DNA of 64,000 bases from Paenibacillus sp. P25 (GTDB lineage: Bacteria; Bacillota; Bacilli; Paenibacillales; NBRC-103111), in the NCBI GenBank assembly GCA_024704175.1, contig CP085629.1:7128001-7192000 (forward strand), given 5' to 3'. The position numbers were made by a program, and so were the translations under genes. Each line of letters starts with the position of its first letter. Position 1 is the first letter of the stretch. The notes under the pieces are model-generated. The model was not told the DNA's origin, searched no databases, and saw only the letters and a list, made by a program, of their open reading frames with translations. Positions 59,912-64,000 of the stretch are shown piece after piece.

Positions 59912-60274
59912 ATGAGTACTGCATCGCTCTATGAAAAGCTTGGCGGAGAGGCCGCTGTGCAGGCGGTGGTTGAGGAATTTTATAAGCGGATATTGGCCGA
60001 CGATACGATTAATAGCTTCTTTACCGGGACCGACATGGAGAAGCTGCGCGGCCATCAGGTCAAATTTATCTCGTTTGCCCTCGACGGGCCGAATCAATAT
60101 TCCGGCAAATCCATGGAGAAGGCGCATGCGGGGATGAATCTGCAGCCGCAGCATTTTCAGGCGGTCGCGAAGCATCTTCACGGCGCGCTTGCCCAGTTTA
60201 ACGTCAGCGAGGAAGATATCGATGAAGTGCTGACCCGGGTCGCTTCGTTAAAGGATTTTGTGCTGTATAAATAG
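59912..60274 (+). CDS. Group I truncated hemoglobin
   Basis: Heme protein of 120 residues, the usual size of 2-on-2 globins, likely to detoxify nitric oxide or bind oxygen. MSTASLYEKLGGEAAVQAVV, FYKRILADDTINSFF, HQVKFISFALDGP and the proximal-His helix HFQAVAKHLHGAL are characteristic. The start is ATG 59912 behind GAGGAATT; an in-frame ATG at 59762 lacks such a site and lies in the leader. Control by NsrR is strongly implied by the operator. The 3' end has a 12-base tandem duplication giving a second in-frame stop. Confidence 0.94.
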   Translation: MSTASLYEKLGGEAAVQAVVEEFYKRILADDTINSFFTGTDMEKLRGHQVKFISFALDGPNQYSGKSMEKAHAGMNLQPQHFQAVAKHLHGALAQFNVSEEDIDEVLTRVASLKDFVLYK

Positions 60275-60284
60275 CTGTATAAAT
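60261..60284 (+). repeat. Tandem 12-base duplication at the globin stop
   Basis: GCTGTATAAATA occurs twice in a row (60261-60284), so the gene reads LYK, stop, LYK, stop. Confidence 0.85.
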
Positions 60285-60293
60285 AAAGGAAAG

Positions 60294-60328
60294 CCCCTCC
60301 GTGTTCGGGAAGGTCGGACAGGGAGGGG
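60294..60328. terminator. Terminator between globin and HAD genes
   Basis: CCCCTCC (60294-60300) pairs with GGAGGGG (60322-60328). On the minus strand it is followed by CTTTCCTTTATTT, so it suits the HAD gene best and may also stop the globin transcript. Confidence 0.65.
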
Positions 60329-60441
60329 ATGATCGCCAGGATTGTCTTTTGTCCCGCCAACCCGAGTGCCGGATGCGGCGCTTCCTTCGGATATTCTCCA
60401 ATGGACCTCATTTTCTCCGGAATTCCACGGCTTCCGTCCGC

Positions 60442-61030
60442 TTAAGACCCGAGCAGATAAGGAACCACCTGATCGATCCAAAGGCCCTCAGAATCGGCAA
60501 GCAGTGTGTTCCAGCCAAGATGCGCGGCCTGCCGCAGATTTTTTTCCTGATCGTCTACGAACAAAAGATTCTTTTCTCCCTGCGGCTGAGAGGCGGCGTA
60601 GCGATAAATTTCGACGCCGGGTTTGCAGCGACCGATGCTTGCGGATAGCGTTACGCTTTTTAAGAAGGCGGTGACAGGCCTCAGAACGGGAGTGATCCAC
60701 TCCGGCCGGTGGTTGCTTAAGAGATGGATATCCGCCAGACGGCTCCATTCGGGAATCCGCTGCATAGCGGGCATGGGTCTTAAGCTCGACGCAAGCAATT
60801 CCCGGGCATCATCCGTGCTTACGGAAGGAGCTTGCGCCCCGAGCCATGTCCAGAACGCCTCCTCCGTCAGGCGGCCGGACCACACCGCTTCGCGAATTTC
60901 CTTTTTGAACCGGCTTGTCAGATTAGCCTGGGGAACGGCGGGTCGCGGCCGCCAGCTCCTCCCAAAAGCGCGGGGACAGATTCGTAACAAGCACGCCCCC
61001 GATATCGAGAATCAATTGGGGCTTCGGCAT
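60442..61030 (-). CDS. HAD-superfamily hydrolase
   Basis: Probable phosphatase of about 196 residues. The N terminus MPKPQLILDIGGVLVTNLSP has the catalytic Asp of HAD motif I. After an extra base near 60935 the rest follows: IHLLSNHRPEW (motif II), KPGVEIYRYA (Lys) and LLFVDDQEKNLRQAAHLGW (motif IV). The DIGGVL form of motif I is that of YihX/haloacid-dehalogenase-like members. The start is ATG 61030. It stands alone between terminator-like sequences; its substrate is unknown. Confidence 0.88.
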
Positions 61031-61278
61031 AGCTCTAGCGCATCTCCCTTCTTTATATTAATGATCATTATAGAGCCGCAAATGCCACGCTGCACTGAAC
61101 AGGTTACCATGGCGGAAGCGCTTAACCAAGGGGAATTTCGGGCAACCCTTCCGTTCGGAGATAGCAGAAGCTGTTTCGTTTGAAGTACGGTTAGGGAAGC
61201 TTGCAAATAATGGATAAATTTGTTATTTCCAGCTTACGAATAATGTCAGGAAGATTGCTTCCAATTTCCCGTAAATCA

Positions 61279-61308
61279 TTGACGGAAAGGGCCGGGCCGT
61301 AATAAGAT
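61279..61308 (+). promoter_or_regulatory. Promoter of the TrpXYZ-like operon
   Basis: TTGACG (61279-61284), an 18-base spacer and TAAGAT (61303-61308), 47 bases before the first gene. Confidence 0.6.
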
Positions 61309-61314
61309 AACATT

Positions 61315-61330
61315 AATGCTTTAAAGCATT
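61315..61330. promoter_or_regulatory. Palindrome at the expected transcription start
   Basis: AATGCTTTAAAGCATT is a perfect 16-bp palindrome, 6 bases after the -10 box. It is a likely operator for an unidentified regulator. Confidence 0.6.
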
Positions 61331-61355
61331 TTAACGGTACATGGGAGGTCCATTC

Positions 61356-62398
61356 ATGAAATCTGTCAAACTCTTATCGCTGCTCGTGGCGGTGCCGCTG
61401 ATCTTCGCCGGCTCGCGGAACGAAGAATCCCGCGTCGGATCAGGCGGGAGGGGCTACCAAGCCTCAGGATAAGAAGGTCGTCAAGATCGGCATTACGCAA
61501 ATCGTGGAGCATCCGTCGCTCAATGCGACGCGGGAAGGCTTCCTGGCGGCGCTGAAAGATGCAGGTTACGTAGATAAAGAAAAACCTGCAGGTCGACTAC
61601 CAGAACGCGCAGGGCGATTCTACTACGAATTTAACCATCGCTCAAAAATTCGCCAACGACAAGAAGGATCTTGTCCTGGCTATCGCAACGCCATCCGCGC
61701 AAGCGGTCGTGCAGAACGTGAAGGACGCACCGGTGCTGTTCGCGGCCATTACCGATCCGGTAGGAGCGAAGCTGGTGAAGAGCCTGGACAAGCCGGGCGG
61801 TAACGTAACGGGCGCGGCGGATACGCATCCGGACGCGGTGCCGAAGCTGATGGACTTTATCGCATCCGATTTTCCTAAAGTCAAGACGGTAGGGATTGTC
61901 ATTAATGAAGGCGAATCCAACGCCGTTGTCATGGCCAAGAACGCCGAAGCGGCGCTGGCCAAGCACAATATCAAAGTGATCCGGGCTTCCGTTACGAACA
62001 GCTCTGAAGTGAAGCAGGCTGCGGAATCGCTTATCGGCCGCGCCGATGCCTTCTATCTGACGCTGGATAATACGGTCATCAGTGCGGTGGACTCGGTTAT
62101 CAAAATCGCCAACGATAAGAAAATTCCGCTCTTCTCCAGCGACCGTGATACGGTTGAGCGGGGAGCCGTTGCGACTTATGGCTTCAAATATTACGATCAC
62201 GGGTACCAAGCGGGTAAAATGGCCGTTGAAATTCTGAAGAACGGCGCGAAGCCGGGCGATATGAAAGTGAGCTACCCGGATAAGTTGGACCTGATCATCA
62301 ATACGGATGCGGCAAAAGCGCAGGGCGTGGAAGTTACCGATTCCATGAAGAATAAAATGCAGGATAAGAAGAATTTGCTGTCCGGAACAGCGAAATAA
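61356..62398 (+). CDS. ABC substrate-binding lipoprotein (TrpX-like)
   Basis: Extracellular binding protein of about 347 codons. The signal peptide MKSVKLLSLLVAVPLIFAG leads, once an extra C near 61412 is allowed for, into a lipobox FAGC and the mature start GTKNPASDQAGG. A second break lies near 61587. The fold matches the ABC_sub_bind family: KIGITQIVEHPSLNATREGF, VLFAAITDPVGAKLV, VGIVINEGESNAVVM, FYLTLDNTVISAVDSV. Start ATG 61356 behind GGGAGG. With its permease and ATPase it resembles the TrpXYZ systems known for tryptophan or related compounds; the ligand here is unproven. Confidence 0.87.
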
Positions 62399-62410
62399 AG
62401 GTTTGCAGGG

Positions 62411-62437
62411 TGACCTTTTCATCATGGAAAGGTCATT
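62411..62437 (+). terminator. Hairpin between binding protein and permease genes
   Basis: TGACCTTT and AAAGGTCA form an 8-bp stem. With no T run it probably protects the upstream message, raising binding-protein output over the membrane parts. Confidence 0.5.
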
Positions 62438-62463
62438 CTTCATTCCTGGAAGGAGGAAAATCA

Positions 62464-63381
62464 ATGCTTTCTGCGTTAACCGGCTCGGTAGAGCTTGGTC
62501 TGCTGTATGCAATCATGGCGCTTGGCGTGTATATAACCTTTCGCATATTGGATTTTCCCGACCTGACGGTAGACGGCAGCTTCACGACAGGAGGCGCCAT
62601 CGCCTCGGTCATGATTGCCGGAGGCGGCTCACCGTCGCTTGCCACGGTTACCGCTTTTATCGGCGGTCTGGCGGCGGGAGCGATTACCGGGCCGCTTCAT
62701 ACCAAGGGGAGAATCAATGCGCTTCTCTCCGGGATCTTGATGATGATCGCGCTGTACTCGGTCAATCTGCGAATTATGGAGAAGAAGGCGAATATATCGC
62801 TGCTTGGGGTGGATACGCTTTTATCCAATATTTCCTTGCTGGTCGTCATGCCATTCGTGGTGCTCGTCATCAAGTTCGCGCTGGACTGGTTCCTGCATAC
62901 GGACCTCGGCATGGCGCTGCGTGCGACAGGGGACAACCCGCGGATGATCCGCAGCTTCGGCGTGAATACGCATTCCACCATTATTGTCGGGATCAGCCTT
63001 TCCAACGGCTTGGTTGCTATGTCCGGTGCGCTTATCGCGCAGTACCAGGGGTTTGCTGATATTACGATGGGCATCGGGATGATCGTGATTGGTCTCGCTT
63101 CCGTCATTATCGGGGAGGCGCTCTTCGGGGCGCGCACTGTGATTAGAGCAACCCTGGCGGTTGTGCTGGGCGCCATTATTTACCGCCTGGTCGTGGCGCT
63201 GGCCATCCGGATCGGTCTGGAGCCGACCGACATGAAGCTGATGACGGCGCTCATCGTTATCGTGGCGTTGACCCTGCCGATGATCCGCGGCTCCCTGCGG
63301 CAAAAGGCGACGGTCCGCAAACGCGCGGCGGAGCTGGAAGTGGCCAGCGTGTCGAAGCTGTCCTCGGGAGGTGAGCGCTGA
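62464..63381 (+). CDS. ABC transporter permease (TrpY-like)
   Basis: Intact at 305 residues, with eight or so membrane segments of the BPD_transp_2 (LivH/RbsC) type. Characteristic pieces: FRILDFPDLTVDGSFTTGGA, DLGMALRATGDNPRMIRSFG and ADITMGIGMIVIGLASVIIGEAL. Start ATG 62464 behind GGAAGGAGG. Its stop overlaps the ATG of the ATPase gene (63381), so the two are coupled. Confidence 0.92.
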   Translation: MLSALTGSVELGLLYAIMALGVYITFRILDFPDLTVDGSFTTGGAIASVMIAGGGSPSLATVTAFIGGLAAGAITGPLHTKGRINALLSGILMMIALYSVNLRIMEKKANISLLGVDTLLSNISLLVVMPFVVLVIKFALDWFLHTDLGMALRATGDNPRMIRSFGVNTHSTIIVGISLSNGLVAMSGALIAQYQGFADITMGIGMIVIGLASVIIGEALFGARTVIRATLAVVLGAIIYRLVVALAIRIGLEPTDMKLMTALIVIVALTLPMIRGSLRQKATVRKRAAELEVASVSKLSSGGER

Positions 63382-64000
63382 TGCTGAGAATCGAGCAGGT
63401 ATCGAAGCTGTTCAACCCCGGTACGCCGGATGAGAAGGTGGCGCTGTCGGGCATCAACCTGCATTTGCGCGAAGCCGATTTCGTCACGGTCATCGGCAGC
63501 AACGGCGCAGGCAAATCGACGCTGATGAACATCATTTCGGGCGTGATGACGCCGGATCTGGGCAAGGTGTCAATCGGCGGGAACTCCGTCGGGCCGATGC
63601 CGGAGCACCGCCGAAGCCAGTGGATCGGCCGGGTGTTCCAGGACCCGATGGCCGGCACGGCGCCGACGATGACGATTGAAGAGAACCTCGCTATGGCTTA
63701 CAAGCGGGGAAACCGAGAGGCTTGTCCATCGGTGTAACGGGCAAGAAGCGGGCGATGTTCCGCGAGCAGCTCAGCCGTCTCGGCATCGGGCTCGAGAACC
63801 GTCTGAACGCCAAGGTCGGGCTGCTCTCCGGCGGGGAGAGGCAGGCGCTCAGCCTGCTGATGGCGACGTTCACGGAGCCCCGCATCCTGCTGCTGGACGA
63901 GCATACCGCTGCGCTCGACCCGTCCCGGGCCGAGCTGATTACGCGTCTCACCAAGCAGATCGTGGAAGAGCTGAAGCTCACCACCCTGATGGTGACGCAC
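63381..64000 (+). CDS. ABC transporter ATP-binding protein (TrpZ-like), partial
   Basis: ATPase partner of the permease, cut by the right window edge after about 206 codons. Walker A GSNGAGKST, Q-loop RVFQDPMAGTAP, signature LLSGGERQAL, Walker B ILLLDEHTAALD and H-loop MVTH are visible. The Q-loop FQDPMAGT and DEHTAALDP are typical of this uncharacterised amino-acid-like ABC group. A frame break near 63718 separates Walker A from the signature. ATG 63381 overlaps the permease stop. Confidence 0.9.

Larger units (their letters stand above)
61031..61355. other. Intergenic region before the TrpXYZ-like operon
   Basis: About 325 bases with no supported gene. It holds a promoter (TTGACG at 61279, 18-base spacer, TAAGAT at 61303) and a 16-bp palindrome just downstream. 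No T-box stem or specifier structure could be recognised. Confidence 0.6.

Noticed and set aside
61031..61355. T-box or other riboswitch before the TrpXYZ-like operon
   Set aside because: No T-box sequence or specifier stem is visible, and the promoter lies too close to the gene for such a leader.

Overview
The window looks like the chromosome of a Gram-positive, Paenibacillus-like bacterium. The coding DNA is GC-rich, start codons are preceded by strong GGAGG-type ribosome binding sites, and the gene content is typical of Paenibacillaceae: a cationic-lipopeptide type NRPS, ydbS/ydbT, a Bacillus-style mtlA-mtlR-mtlF-mtlD operon, and NsrR with its classical operator. The species is not identified. 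I saw no rRNA, tRNA, CRISPR array, prophage or intact insertion sequence.

Layout. (1) 1-23141: two collinear non-ribosomal peptide synthetase genes. The first is cut by the left window edge. Its visible order is A-PCP / C-A-PCP / C-A-PCP-E / C-A-PCP / C-A-PCP / C-A-PCP / C. The second gene carries a half C domain, A, PCP and a thioesterase. Pocket residues read from the sequence suggest aliphatic (Ile-like), Dab/Orn, D-aromatic or D-aliphatic, aliphatic (Leu/Ile/Val), Dab/Orn, Thr, Thr. This would be the C-terminal part of a cationic lipopeptide related to polymyxin and pelgipeptin but with its own residue order. (2) 23160-26711: two ABC half-transporters, probably the exporter. (3) 26723-27417: an Sfp-type phosphopantetheinyl transferase on the minus strand, converging on the exporter through a shared terminator. 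(4) 27586-30226: a TetR gene with a near-consensus, apparently leaderless, self-operated promoter, followed by ydbS-ydbT. (5) 30364-33807: a MocR regulator divergent from a DMT exporter and an arylamine N-acetyltransferase. (6) 34193-39222: an FCD-GntR regulator, an SsuBCA-like ABC uptake system and allantoinase. (7) 39333-41700 (minus): TetR, DHA2-type MFS exporter and a DUF5519-like gene, with two copies of one operator. (8) 42278-49591: mannitol PTS operon mtlA-mtlR-mtlF-mtlD with ptsI and ptsH attached. (9) 49741-51854: a TetR, a small membrane protein sharing its operator, and a convergent MFS transporter. (10) 52026-56020 (minus): a secreted protein with two SH3b-like repeats and a PAS-rich hybrid histidine kinase. 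(11) 56227-59068: a Rieske fusion protein and a DUF1835/DUF3658-like protein. (12) 59171-60274: nsrR, a perfect NsrR box and a truncated hemoglobin, a nitric-oxide response unit. (13) 60442-61030: a HAD phosphatase (minus). (14) 61356-64000: a TrpXYZ-like ABC transporter cut by the right edge.

Sequence quality matters for every entry. About one single-base or two-base indel per kilobase breaks otherwise conserved genes, including ptsI, mtlD and mtlR. Near-identical internal repeats of the NRPS show that the broken positions differ between copies. I therefore read most frameshifts as sequencing or assembly errors and annotate whole genes across them, naming the approximate lesion sites. Residue counts across such sites are approximate.
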